DNA of 25,053 nucleotides from DSYF01 sp041181065 (lineage in GTDB: Bacteria; Verrucomicrobiota; Verrucomicrobiia; Limisphaerales; DSYF01), in the NCBI GenBank assembly GCA_041181065.1, contig JBEGQI010000146.1:1-25053 (forward strand), given 5' to 3'. Below the pieces are notes generated by a model that was not told the origin of the DNA, did not search any database, and saw only the letters and a list, made by a program, of their open reading frames with translations. The position numbers and the translations under genes are program-made. This document shows, one piece after another, positions 1-7,446 of this stretch (its first letter is position 1; each line of letters opens with the position of its first letter).

Positions 1-2461
1 GGAGTGCGGAATGAACTTTTACTTCCAAAATGTGCGGGCGATAGCGGCGACCATTACAATCAGGGCAGCGGATGAAAACATCGCTGAGAAATTGCATCTC
101 AATCTTCTCGAAGCCGGCGCCCCGGCAGCGTTCGCATTGGCCGACGGCGGAATTGAAGCTGAAAGCGCTGGCATTGAAGCCGCGTTGCTTGGCGGTGTCG
201 GTTTGTGCGAAGACTTCGCGGATGTGTTCGAATGCGCCGGTGTAAACGGCGGGATTCGAGCGCGGCGTTTTGCCGAGCGCAGATTGGTCCACCATCAGGA
301 CACGGGAAAGGTGCTCGGCGCCGGTGAGAAGCGCGGAGTGCGGAACGCGGAGTGCGGAATCATCTTCTGTGCTCGCCGAGCCTTCGTCGGAGCCGAGCCG
401 GTCTGAGGCTTTGGTGGTTTCGTCGGATGAACCTAGCTTGGCTTGGAGCGCGGGGAACAAGAGGTCGCGAATCAAAGTTGTTTTGCCAGAGCCGCTGACG
501 CCGGTGATGGCGACGAAGCGATCCAATGGAATGGCAACGGAGACATCTTTTAGGTTGTGGCGTGTGGCGTGGGAAAGTTTCAGAGTCTTCCCGTCCGCTT
601 CGACTGCCCGGCGTTTGGGGATTTCAATCTGCTTGCGGCCGCTGAGGTATTGGCCGGTCAGGGACGATTTGCTCTTCAGGATTTCGCGGAAGGAACCTTG
701 AAAGACGAGTTCGCCGCCGGTCGCGCCGTGGCCGGGGCCTAGGTCGAGAATCTGGTCAGCCGCGCGCATGACGCTGGCTTCGTGCTCGACGACCACGACG
801 GTATTGCCGTGATCGCGGAGTTGTTCGAGCAACTTGACGAGGCGCGCGGTGTCGCGCGGATGCAGGCCAACGCTCGGTTCGTCGAGGACGTAGAGCGTGT
901 TGACGAGCTTGGTGCCAAGGCAGGTGGTGAGGTTCACGCGCTCGGTCTCTCCGCCGGACAAGGTGCGCGTCGGGCGGTCGAGCGTGAGGTAACCGAGGCC
1001 GACGTCAGCGAGGAATTGCAGGCGCGAACGGACTTCGTGTAACGCGAGTGTGACGGGGTCGCGGCCTTTATTTTTCGTGCTTCGTGAATCGGAAATGGAG
1101 TTGATCGCCGCCAATGCTTCACGAACGGAGAGGGAGTAAAATGCGGAAAGGGAGATTGCCGATGGCCGATTGCCAATGGCCATTTTGTAGAGCAACGCGT
1201 CGGGATTCAGCCGCGCACCCTGGCAACTCTCGCAGGTGGTGTAACTGCGATAGCGCGAGAGCAGCACGCGGACGTGCATCTTGTAGGACTTCGATTCGAG
1301 CCAGCGGAAGTAGCCTTTCACACCATACCAAGCGCGCGGCCATTCGTGGTCTTTGTCCGAGCCGTAGCCGGGGTCGCCGTTGAGCACCCAATCTTGATGC
1401 GCGCCGGAAAGCTGGTTGAACGGCACGTCCATCGGGACTTTGCGCAACTTGCAAAACTTTGCCATGTCGGCCTGACATTCCGCGCTGAAGCCGGTTCGCC
1501 ACGGGCGCACGGCGCCATTCGCCAGCGTCAGCGAGCGGTCGGGAATGGCGAGGTCGTAGTCGATGGCGATGGTGCGGCCGAAGCCCTTGCAAGTCGGACA
1601 CGCGCCGAGCGGGTGGTTGAAACTGAAAAGCGCCGCGGAAGGCTCGCGGTAATCGAGATTGCACGGTGCGCAGTGGAGGCCGGATGAAAAGCGTCTAGCG
1701 TCCGGAGTCTGGGACCTGGGGGCGAGGTGGTGGACGGCCAGCTTGCCTTTGCCGAAGTGATAGGCTTGTTCGCAGGCTTCGACGAAGCGGGCGCGGTTGG
1801 CGGGCGCGAGCTTCACGCGATCCTGAACCACGGTAAGCGCAGAGTGCGGAGTGCGGAGCGCGGAATGGGAAACATCATCGAAGCGGATAATTTCGCCGTT
1901 GAGCAGCAGGCGTTGGAAACCTTGCTTGGCAATCAGCGCGAGCGACTCGGCCAATGAAAGTTTCTCCGAGAGCGGGACGTCGAAGGCAATCAGCAGTTCG
2001 ACGTTTGCGGCTGCATGCTCCGCATTCAGCGTCTCCCAGATGTGCTGCGGCGATTCTTTGCGCACGGGTTGACCGCATTGGCGACAGTGGAGTTGCGCGA
2101 GTTGTTGCCAGAGCAACTTCATGTAGTCACAAATTTCCGTCATCGTGCCAACGGTTGAGCGTGTCGTGCGGACGGCGTTGCGCTGTTCGATGGCAATCGC
2201 GGGCGGGATGCCGCTGATGCGGTCCACGCGCGGCTTGTCCATGCGATCGAAGAACTGGCGCGCGTAAGGCGAGAAGGTCTCGATGTAGCGCCGCTGGCCT
2301 TCAGCGTAGAGCGTGTCGAAAGCGAGCGAGCTTTTCCCCGAGCCGCTCAACCCCGTGACGACGATGAGCCGGTGCGTGGGCAGATCGAGGTCGAAGCCTT
2401 TGAGGTTGTTGTGGCGGACGCCCCGGAGTTCGATGCGTTCGCCGCTGGGTTTGCGCGACAT
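1..2461 (-). CDS. uvrA: Excinuclease ABC subunit A (UvrA), 3' end cut by window edge
   Basis: UvrA is the damage-sensing ATPase of nucleotide excision repair; it loads UvrB on lesions. I read one open frame from the ATG at 2461 to the left edge, 820 codons. In order: Walker A GLSGSGKSSLAFDT near the N-terminus, the UvrA zinc module with CxxC pairs (CAPC and CPTC), the ABC signature LSGGETERVNL around 927-960, a Walker B-type segment ending VLDEPSVGLHPRD, a second Walker A GVSGSGKTTLIRDL, and the second zinc finger (CERC then CPDC) next to the edge. By comparison with the roughly 940-residue family, about 190 residues remain outside. The protein carries extra low-complexity stretches such as HSALRTPHSAL and MAIGNRPSAIS, encoded by 7-nt repeats, at positions where UvrA homologues vary. 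It is divergent from tRNA-Phe. No Shine-Dalgarno sequence is obvious. Confidence 0.96.
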   Translation of the reverse strand, partial: MSRKPSGERIELRGVRHNNLKGFDLDLPTHRLIVVTGLSGSGKSSLAFDTLYAEGQRRYIETFSPYARQFFDRMDKPRVDRISGIPPAIAIEQRNAVRTTRSTVGTMTEICDYMKLLWQQLAQLHCRQCGQPVRKESPQHIWETLNAEHAAANVELLIAFDVPLSEKLSLAESLALIAKQGFQRLLLNGEIIRFDDVSHSALRTPHSALTVVQDRVKLAPANRARFVEACEQAYHFGKGKLAVHHLAPRSQTPDARRFSSGLHCAPCNLDYREPSAALFSFNHPLGACPTCKGFGRTIAIDYDLAIPDRSLTLANGAVRPWRTGFSAECQADMAKFCKLRKVPMDVPFNQLSGAHQDWVLNGDPGYGSDKDHEWPRAWYGVKGYFRWLESKSYKMHVRVLLSRYRSYTTCESCQGARLNPDALLYKMAIGNRPSAISLSAFYSLSVREALAAINSISDSRSTKNKGRDPVTLALHEVRSRLQFLADVGLGYLTLDRPTRTLSGGETERVNLTTCLGTKLVNTLYVLDEPSVGLHPRDTARLVKLLEQLRDHGNTVVVVEHEASVMRAADQILDLGPGHGATGGELVFQGSFREILKSKSSLTGQYLSGRKQIEIPKRRAVEADGKTLKLSHATRHNLKDVSVAIPLDRFVAITGVSGSGKTTLIRDLLFPALQAKLGSSDETTKASDRLGSDEGSASTEDDSALRVPHSALLTGAEHLSRVLMVDQSALGKTPRSNPAVYTGAFEHIREVFAQTDTAKQRGFNASAFSFNSAVGQCERCRGAGFEKIEMQFLSDVFIRCPDCNGRRYRPHILEVKVHSAL
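331..358. repeat. Heptanucleotide repeat patch B inside uvrA
   Basis: Four consecutive 7-mers of the form RYGCGGA (GCGCGGA, GTGCGGA, ACGCGGA, GTGCGGA). In the uvrA frame they encode a linker reading DSALRVPHSALLTG between the second Walker A region and the following conserved block. The frame is kept. A shorter copy of the same repeat (GGAGTGCGGAATGA) lies at 1-14 and probably continues out of the window. Confidence 0.8.
1140..1181. repeat. Heptanucleotide repeat patch D inside uvrA (42 nt)
   Basis: Six 7-mers in register: AATGCGG, AAAGGGA, GATTGCC, GATGGCC, GATTGCC, AATGGCC. Two heptad types are joined in one patch. Exactly 42 nt, so frame-neutral; it encodes MAIGNRPSAISLSAF between the conserved ARLNPDALLYK and LSVREAL segments of UvrA. 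A weaker heptad-like run (TTTTTCG, TGCTTCG, TGAATCG, GAAATGG) sits just beside it at 1071-1098. Confidence 0.75.
1837..1870. repeat. Heptanucleotide repeat patch C inside uvrA
   Basis: Four clear RYGCGGA-type heptads (GCGCAGA, GTGCGGA, GTGCGGA, GCGCGGA) followed by a degenerate one. In the uvrA frame they give SHSALRTPHSAL between the segments EIIRFDDV and TVVQDR, again without disrupting the frame. Confidence 0.8.
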
Positions 2462-2515
2462 GGGACGGCGAATCTAACGGCGGGCGGCGTGGAGTCAAAC
2501 GGCGGGAATAAAGCC

Positions 2516-2544
2516 TTGCCAATTTTGAGGGTCGTCGCTTTAAT
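2516..2544 (+). promoter_or_regulatory. Sigma70-type promoter of tRNA-Phe
   Basis: TTGCCA (2516-2521), a 17-nt spacer, then TTTAAT (2539-2544); each box matches the sigma70 consensus at five of six positions. Transcription would start near 2551, about ten bases before the mature tRNA 5' end. Confidence 0.75.
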
Positions 2545-2560
2545 CCGCCTCCCGCTGCGT

Positions 2561-2636
<76 letters not shown>

Positions 2637-2702
2637 CTTTCTGCCAATCCCTTCGTTCGTAAAAAGATTTATTGCTGCGGGTTGATGTGAAAGAGTGCTC
2701 GC

Positions 2703-3566
2703 ATGTCAGGATCCAAGATTTCTTTCCGGGCTGGACGAGGCGGATTGCCGATGGTGCGGGTGGAAACCGTGAGCTCGCTCGCAGAGATTTATTTGCAGGG
2801 GGCCCATGTCACCCACTTCCAACGGCATGGTGAAAATCCCATCTTGTTCTTGAGTCGCGAAGCTGTCTTTGCCGCCGGCAAACCAATCCGAGGTGGCGTG
2901 CCGTTGATCTTGCCATGGTTCGGTCCGCGTGAAGGCAGTTCAGCGCATGGTTTTGCGCGCAATGAAAATTGGGAACTGAGCGAGGTCGGTTTCTCAGGGG
3001 ATGAATTTGCAAGGCTCCGGTTCCGATTGCCGGAAGTCCGCGCGACGGCCGACTGGCCGAGGTTCGTGGCGGAATTCGAGGTGTTGATTGGCCACACGCT
3101 GGAGATGGAGTTGAAAGTCACCAACGTGGACGATGCGCGCGAGTTGCCGTTGGAGACTTGCTTGCACACTTACTTTGCCGTGAGCGACATCACGCAGACC
3201 ACGGTGCGCGGATTGCAAGGTGTGAAGTATCTGGACGCGTTGGACAATTATCGCGAGAAGGTGGAATCCCCCGAAGCCATCTGCGTCGGCAGCGAAGTGG
3301 ACCGGGTTTATTTCAACTCGCCCGAGACCGTCGAAATCCACGATGCCGCTTGGGGGCGCGTGATCGAGGTTGATAAGTCGGACTCGCTTTCGACGGTGGT
3401 TTGGAATCCGTGGATCGAAAAGTCAAAACGCCTCGCTGACTTTGGTGATGACGAGTATCTGCGAATGATCTGTATCGAGTCAGGCAACATCAGGCAAAAC
3501 AGCCACCGTCTGAAACCGGGTGAGTCTGCGACGCTGGCGGTGGCAATCGATACGCGGGACTTGTAA
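2703..3566 (+). CDS. yeaD: D-hexose-6-phosphate mutarotase (YeaD-like, aldose 1-epimerase fold)
   Basis: Predicted cytoplasmic enzyme interconverting the anomers of glucose 6-phosphate and related hexose phosphates. The 287 residues match the usual length of the family. Visible family marks: the GGVPLILPWFGPR block with HGFAR after it (His82), LETCLHTYFAVSDI (His155), and the C-terminal CIESGNI (Glu259). In this family the two histidines and the glutamate form the catalytic set. The ATG at 2703 is the first in frame and begins the conserved beta-sandwich; upstream there is only a weak GAAAGAG purine stretch. The gene lies just behind tRNA-Phe and may be read from the same promoter. It converges on the HTH gene with only 12 nt between stops. 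Confidence 0.9.
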   Translation: MSGSKISFRAGRGGLPMVRVETVSSLAEIYLQGAHVTHFQRHGENPILFLSREAVFAAGKPIRGGVPLILPWFGPREGSSAHGFARNENWELSEVGFSGDEFARLRFRLPEVRATADWPRFVAEFEVLIGHTLEMELKVTNVDDARELPLETCLHTYFAVSDITQTTVRGLQGVKYLDALDNYREKVESPEAICVGSEVDRVYFNSPETVEIHDAAWGRVIEVDKSDSLSTVVWNPWIEKSKRLADFGDDEYLRMICIESGNIRQNSHRLKPGESATLAVAIDTRDL

Positions 3567-3578
3567 GTCGCGCGCGGT

Positions 3579-4052
3579 TCAAGATTTCGGGTTTGTCTGC
3601 TTCAACGCTGCAAAGTTCCCGTTTTCGCAGCAGTTCACGAAGGTCTCGGTGACTGTCTTCAACTCCTCCCAGCGCTTGCGGATGGTCTTGGCTTCGTCGG
3701 CACTGATGTGATTGTCGCCGGCGGCAGTGGCGATGACGGCGAGCAGGTCGGCAAATTCCTGGACGATCTCATTGGTGGCGGGGATGAGATATTCGGGGTG
3801 AGCGTTGGTCGTTTTGGGATTGCGGATGAAGAATCCACCCGCGCGCTGACAGATCCAGTGGACGATGCGTGGATCGTTGGTGCTGCGCAGCAACGCCTCC
3901 ACGCGGTCGAGTGGATTCACTACGCCGCTCCCGTCGCCTTCATCCGCTTCAGCCCATTTGTAAATGGTGGAGAGCGACAGACCGAGATCAGAACAAACCT
4001 GTTTTGGGGGCGTGGATTTAAGAACCTCCCGGATCAGTTCGTGCGATTGCAT
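3579..4052 (-). CDS. Small HTH protein, phage CII (CP76)-like
   Basis: A 157-residue protein if started at the ATG at 4052; a TTG start at 4094 would add 14 residues that look non-conserved. Residues about 16-33 (PPKQVCSDLGLSLSTIYKW) form a helix-turn-helix, followed by a segment with DRVEALLRSTNDPRIVHWIC and GGFFIRNP, then a C-terminal helical region. The layout recalls the phage regulatory protein CII/CP76 family and conserved verrucomicrobial proteins of unknown role; that link is from memory of sequence pattern. It is probably a DNA-binding regulator, but no target is known. An 8-bp inverted repeat lies 25 nt upstream of the start, suggesting autoregulation. No phage genes surround it. 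Confidence 0.7.
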   Translation of the reverse strand: MQSHELIREVLKSTPPKQVCSDLGLSLSTIYKWAEADEGDGSGVVNPLDRVEALLRSTNDPRIVHWICQRAGGFFIRNPKTTNAHPEYLIPATNEIVQEFADLLAVIATAAGDNHISADEAKTIRKRWEELKTVTETFVNCCENGNFAALKQTNPKS

Positions 4053-4076
4053 GGCGCGAGATTTGCCAAGCGCGCC

Positions 4077-4103
4077 TCTACAATCAAACTCCAAAATTGT
4101 AGA
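4077..4103. promoter_or_regulatory. Inverted repeat, candidate operator of the HTH gene
   Basis: TCTACAAT (4077-4084) and ATTGTAGA (4096-4103) are perfect 8-bp arms around an 11-nt spacer. It is placed immediately upstream of the ATG at 4052 on the minus strand, where a promoter would be. The 19-nt centre-to-centre distance of the arms suits a dimeric HTH protein on one face of the helix. Confidence 0.5.
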
Positions 4104-4309
4104 TGCTCAAGTGCAGCCGGTTCGTTATTGATGCAGGCAAGAAAGGAACACATCCGAATCAGAACAGGGTTCGAGAAGGCGGAATTGGGAGTGGTCGGGC
4201 GACGGAATGGGTTTCGAGCTTGCTAGAAGCATTGCTTGGGCATTAACTCGAATTGAATTCAGCGGGGTAATTATGGCCGACACTAAACACACCACCAACC
4301 AAGGCTGAT

Positions 4310-4867
4310 ATGTCTGCATTTCTCGTATATCTCTTTTGCCTCGTCCTTGGCTTTGTTTTTGTGCTTGGGTCCGCCGTGCTCGGTCAACTTGGCGGTGATC
4401 ATGGCCATGTCGGCGGCAGCCACGGTCACGCGGAAGCCGGCGCGGATAGCAGTGATGCGCCGGGAGTCTCCTTTTTCAGCCCGATTGTGATGGCGGCGTT
4501 TGTCTGTGCCTTCGGCGCATTCGGACTGATTTTCACCCAGTTTGAACTTACGAAGCCGCCACTGATCAGTTCTATGCTGTCGCTGGTTTGTGCGGCCATT
4601 GTCGCGGGCTCGCTTGTTGGCGCGTTGCGCAAACTCATCCGCGCCTCCGACAGCTCGAGTGAATCGCAGGTTGCAACGCTGATTGGTCATCCCGCCACGG
4701 TGACGAGCCCGATTCCTGCGGGCGGTGTCGGCGAGATCGCTTATGTGCAGGCAGGTTCGCGTTATACCGCGCCTGCTCGAGAGGAAAACGGCGGCGCGGT
4801 GGGCAACGGCTCCGCCGTCAAGGTCACCCGCATCATCGGCACCCAGTTCTACGTCCAGAAAACTTGA
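4310..4867 (+). CDS. NfeD-like membrane protein (flotillin partner)
   Basis: A 185-residue inner-membrane protein. TM segments at about 2-25, 54-76 and 85-105; a Gly/His-rich loop (GDHGHVGGSHGH, about 29-40) follows the first helix. The C-terminal domain (about 118-185), with VATLIGHPATVTSPI and ending VKVTRIIGTQFYVQK, reads as the OB-fold of the NfeD/YqiJ type. NfeD proteins are usually encoded beside SPFH/flotillin genes, and a flotillin gene starts 22 nt after this stop, supporting the call. AAGG lies six bases before the ATG. It opens a six-gene cassette. The His-rich loop could bind metal, but that is speculation. Confidence 0.8.
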   Translation: MSAFLVYLFCLVLGFVFVLGSAVLGQLGGDHGHVGGSHGHAEAGADSSDAPGVSFFSPIVMAAFVCAFGAFGLIFTQFELTKPPLISSMLSLVCAAIVAGSLVGALRKLIRASDSSSESQVATLIGHPATVTSPIPAGGVGEIAYVQAGSRYTAPAREENGGAVGNGSAVKVTRIIGTQFYVQKT

Positions 4868-4889
4868 ATTTAAACCACACTGAAATTCT

Positions 4890-6419
4890 ATGAACCTCAC
4901 ACCTATCCTGGCTGAAGGCATCTTGTCCGGACCAATCATGATCATTGCCGGCGTCTTGCTGGCTATTGTCATCCTGCTTGTATTCATCACCGTCCTCAGT
5001 CGTTACACGAAGGTCGGCCCGAACGAGGTCCTCGTGGCGTCAGGTATGAAGCACAAATACACCGACCCCGACGGCACCGTTCGCACCCGCGGCTTCCGCA
5101 TTAAGAAGGGCGGCGGCACTTTCGTCATGCCCATCCTTGAAAAGGTGGACATCCTCTCGCTGGAATTGATGACCATCGATGTGCAGACGCCGGAAGTTTA
5201 CACCAGCAAAGGTGTGCCGGTGAAGGTGGACGGCGTGGCCCAAATCAAGATCAAGGGCGACGACATCTCCATCGCGACGGCGGCAGAACAATTCCTGAGC
5301 AAGCCGACGGAAGAAATCAAAGGCGTCGCGATGCAGACGCTTGAAGGTCACCTGCGGGCGATCCTAGGAACGATGACCGTCGAAGAAATCTACCAGAACC
5401 GCGATGCGTTCGCGTCGAAGGTGCAGGAGGTCGCCGCCACGGACATGCAGAACATGGGACTTGGCATCGTCAGCTTCACCATTCGCGACATCCGTGATTC
5501 GCAAGGCTACCTCGAAGCGCTCGGCAAGCCGCGCATTTCGCAGGTCAAGCGCGACGCGCAGATCGCGCAGGCCGAAGCCGACCGCGATGCGATGATCAAG
5601 AGTTCGCAGGCCACACAAGCGGGTCAGGAGGCGAAGTTCGCCGCAGACACCAAGATCGCCGAGGCTCAACGCGATTACTCCATGAATGTGGCAAATTACC
5701 AAGCCAGCGTGAACCAGCAAAAGGCGCAGGCGGACTTGGCGTATGATTTGCAGAAATACAAGACCGGCCAGCTTGTGAAGGCGGAAGAAGTGCAGGTCAC
5801 GATCATCGAGAAGCAGAAGCAGATTGAGTTGCAGGAGCAGGAAATCAAACGCCGCGAGCGCGAACTACAGGCGACCGTGACCAAGCCTGCCGAAGCAGAA
5901 CGTTCTAAGGTCGAGACCCTCGCGAACGCGAAGAAGTTCCAGCTCGAAACCGAGGCGGCGGGCGCGGCGGCGGCAGCCAAGGCGCAAGGTTTCGCGAACG
6001 CGGAAGTCAACAAGGCAACCGGTCTGGCGCAAGCAGAGGCCGACAAGGCCAAAGGTCTGGCGCAGGCGGCCATCATCGAGGCACAAGGCAAGGCGCAAGC
6101 CGAAGCGACGCGACTCAAGGCCGAGGCGTTCCAGAAATTCAATGAAGCCGCAGTCATCGAAATGCTGGTCAAGGTGTTGCCCGAGATTGCGGGCAAGATC
6201 AGCGAGCCGCTTTCCAAGACCGACAAGATCACCATCATCAACAGTGGCAGCGGCCCCGGCGGTGGCGCGAGCAAGCTCACCGGCGACATCACGCAAATCG
6301 TCGCACAGCTTCCGCCGATGCTGGAGAGTCTGACGGGCGTGAAGTTTGAGAAACTGCTCGAACAGGTGCCGGCGTTGAAGAACGCGATGGCGAAGGACAG
6401 CGACAAGTCCCAATCCTAA
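4890..6419 (+). CDS. Flotillin / YqiK-like SPFH protein
   Basis: A 509-residue scaffold protein of membrane microdomains. An N-terminal membrane anchor (about 12-38, PIMIIAGVLLAIVILLVFI) is followed by the SPFH domain (about 40-230; VGPNEVLVASG, DVQTPEVYTSKGVPVKVDGVAQ, NMGLGIVSFTIRDI). A long Ala/Glu/Lys/Gln-rich coiled coil (about 230-440) has repeated GLAQAEADKAKGLAQ-type motifs typical of flotillins. The C-terminus contains the family-typical AVIEMLVKVLPEIAGKISEPL and a Gly/Ser linker (NSGSGPGGGAS). Flotillins organise lipid domains and recruit partner proteins, here probably the NfeD protein encoded upstream and the small membrane proteins downstream. No Shine-Dalgarno sequence precedes the ATG, so translational coupling to the upstream gene is possible. 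Confidence 0.94.
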   Translation: MNLTPILAEGILSGPIMIIAGVLLAIVILLVFITVLSRYTKVGPNEVLVASGMKHKYTDPDGTVRTRGFRIKKGGGTFVMPILEKVDILSLELMTIDVQTPEVYTSKGVPVKVDGVAQIKIKGDDISIATAAEQFLSKPTEEIKGVAMQTLEGHLRAILGTMTVEEIYQNRDAFASKVQEVAATDMQNMGLGIVSFTIRDIRDSQGYLEALGKPRISQVKRDAQIAQAEADRDAMIKSSQATQAGQEAKFAADTKIAEAQRDYSMNVANYQASVNQQKAQADLAYDLQKYKTGQLVKAEEVQVTIIEKQKQIELQEQEIKRRERELQATVTKPAEAERSKVETLANAKKFQLETEAAGAAAAAKAQGFANAEVNKATGLAQAEADKAKGLAQAAIIEAQGKAQAEATRLKAEAFQKFNEAAVIEMLVKVLPEIAGKISEPLSKTDKITIINSGSGPGGGASKLTGDITQIVAQLPPMLESLTGVKFEKLLEQVPALKNAMAKDSDKSQS

Positions 6420-6428
6420 GGACCAACG

Positions 6429-6674
6429 ATGCAATCATCATCCAACGCAGCTGCTGCGATCTTTCCGATTCTCTTCATCCTGGTGTTCGGAGTGCTGGCG
6501 TTAATCGGGCTGGCCTTCTGGATCTGGATGCTGGTGGATTGCGCGACCAAGGAATCTGGTCAAGGCAACGACAAGATCATCTGGATTCTGGTCATCGTGC
6601 TTACCGGCTGGATTGGCGCGCTGATCTATTTCTTTGTGCGCCGACCACAGCGCAAACGTGAATTAGGCGCGTGA
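6429..6674 (+). CDS. Small PLDc_N-domain membrane protein
   Basis: An 81-residue protein with two hydrophobic helices (about 10-36 and 48-69). The motif FWIWMLVDCATKE, then NDKIIWILVIVLTGWIGALIYFFVRRP, is the pattern of the phospholipase D N-terminal (PLDc_N) membrane domain found alone or fused to other domains; no catalytic PLD domain is present. The basic C-terminus RRPQRKRELG should face the cytoplasm. The Shine-Dalgarno-like AAGGA overlaps the flotillin stop codon and lies six bases before the ATG, so it is translated in the same operon. The function of stand-alone PLDc_N proteins is unknown; cassette context suggests a membrane-stress or microdomain role. Confidence 0.8.
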   Translation: MQSSSNAAAAIFPILFILVFGVLALIGLAFWIWMLVDCATKESGQGNDKIIWILVIVLTGWIGALIYFFVRRPQRKRELGA

Positions 6675-6678
6675 GCCG

Positions 6679-6900
6679 ATGAAAAGCTGCCGATCACAGA
6701 ACGATCGAGTTGTGGCTGGAGTCTGCGGCGGGTTGGCTGCGCAGCTTGGTTGGTCCTCCTTTCGAGTCCGACTCGTTTGGGTGCTAGCAACCGCCCTTAC
6801 GGCTTTTGCCGGCGTGATCGTTTATCTGGCCTTGTGGTTTCTGATGCCCAAAGCGCAACTGGCATTTGAGCCAGCGCCGCTGCAACCGTGGCGTCGCTAA
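6679..6900 (+). CDS. PspC-domain protein
   Basis: A 73-residue protein that is almost only a PspC domain: the N-terminal RVVAGVCGGLAAQLGW motif, then RLVWVLATALTAFAGVIVYLALWFLMP, the family's membrane helix. PspC proteins take part in phage-shock and envelope-stress signalling, and stand-alone versions are common. It starts four nucleotides after the stop of the PLDc_N gene, so co-translation is likely. Nothing resembling pspA or pspF is visible in the window, so regulation by the classical Psp circuit cannot be claimed. Confidence 0.88.
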   Translation: MKSCRSQNDRVVAGVCGGLAAQLGWSSFRVRLVWVLATALTAFAGVIVYLALWFLMPKAQLAFEPAPLQPWRR

Positions 6901-6909
6901 ACTTCTGGC

Positions 6910-7440
6910 ATGAACGTGCTGCTCGCTCAATTTAGCGGTCCGTCATTCGGTGGGCCACCGCCGGTCTTCATGTTCTTCTTCGTGGCGATCTTCGTGATCG
7001 TCATTGGAGGCATCTTGTTCAAAGCCGTGCAAGGTGTGGCCGAGTGGAGTTCCAACAATGCCCAGCCCGAGCGTTGTGACGATGCCGAAATCGTTTCGAA
7101 GCGCACCGAGGTCTCCGGCGGAGAAAAGTCGACCTCGACCACTTACTACACCACCTTTGAGTTGGCTGGCGGCGAACGAAAGGAACTGGAAGTCAAAGGA
7201 CGAGACTACGGGCAGTTCGCCGAGGGGGATAAGGGCCAGTTGCGGCACCAAGGCACGCGCTTCCTCGGTTTCATGCGCCATTTGGATCGGGCGGAGGAGC
7301 CGCCTCGCCTCGCCGAGGTGGAGGTTCCAGCCAATTTGCTCTGCGCCTATTGCGGCGGTGCGATTCCGACGGGCAAGATCAAGTGCGACGGCTGCGGCTG
7401 GACTTGGAAACCCGCGCCCAAAGCAGACGTCAACGGATAA
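6910..7440 (+). CDS. DUF2500-like membrane protein with C-terminal zinc ribbon
   Basis: 176 residues. One TM helix (about 17-40) follows a short Gly/Pro-rich N-terminus. The middle (about 55-120), with AEIVSKRTEVSGG, TTYYTTFELAGGER and FAEGDKGQLRHQGTRFLGF, matches the DUF2500 pattern of a beta-rich domain after a membrane anchor. The C-terminus has two CxxC pairs (CAYCGG and CDGCGW) forming a small zinc ribbon facing the same side as the beta domain. No enzymatic residues are evident. It begins nine nucleotides after the PspC gene and ends six before the next gene. Function unknown; the zinc ribbon hints at a protein-interaction or zinc-responsive role. Confidence 0.7.
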   Translation: MNVLLAQFSGPSFGGPPPVFMFFFVAIFVIVIGGILFKAVQGVAEWSSNNAQPERCDDAEIVSKRTEVSGGEKSTSTTYYTTFELAGGERKELEVKGRDYGQFAEGDKGQLRHQGTRFLGFMRHLDRAEEPPRLAEVEVPANLLCAYCGGAIPTGKIKCDGCGWTWKPAPKADVNG

Positions 7441-7446
7441 GGAACT

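Noticed and set aside
11..2078. Many + and - strand ORFs of 60-180 codons over the uvrA region, such as MRSAEWETSSK and MQSRLPRAF types
   Set aside because: They are shadows of the uvrA frame; only the minus-strand frame with codons ending at positions equal to 2 mod 3 encodes Walker A, zinc fingers and the ABC signature. The repetitive peptides are products of the heptad patches.
5364..6434. Long minus-strand ORFs opposite the flotillin coiled coil
   Set aside because: Alanine/glutamate-rich codons of the coiled coil keep the complement open; no recognisable domain.
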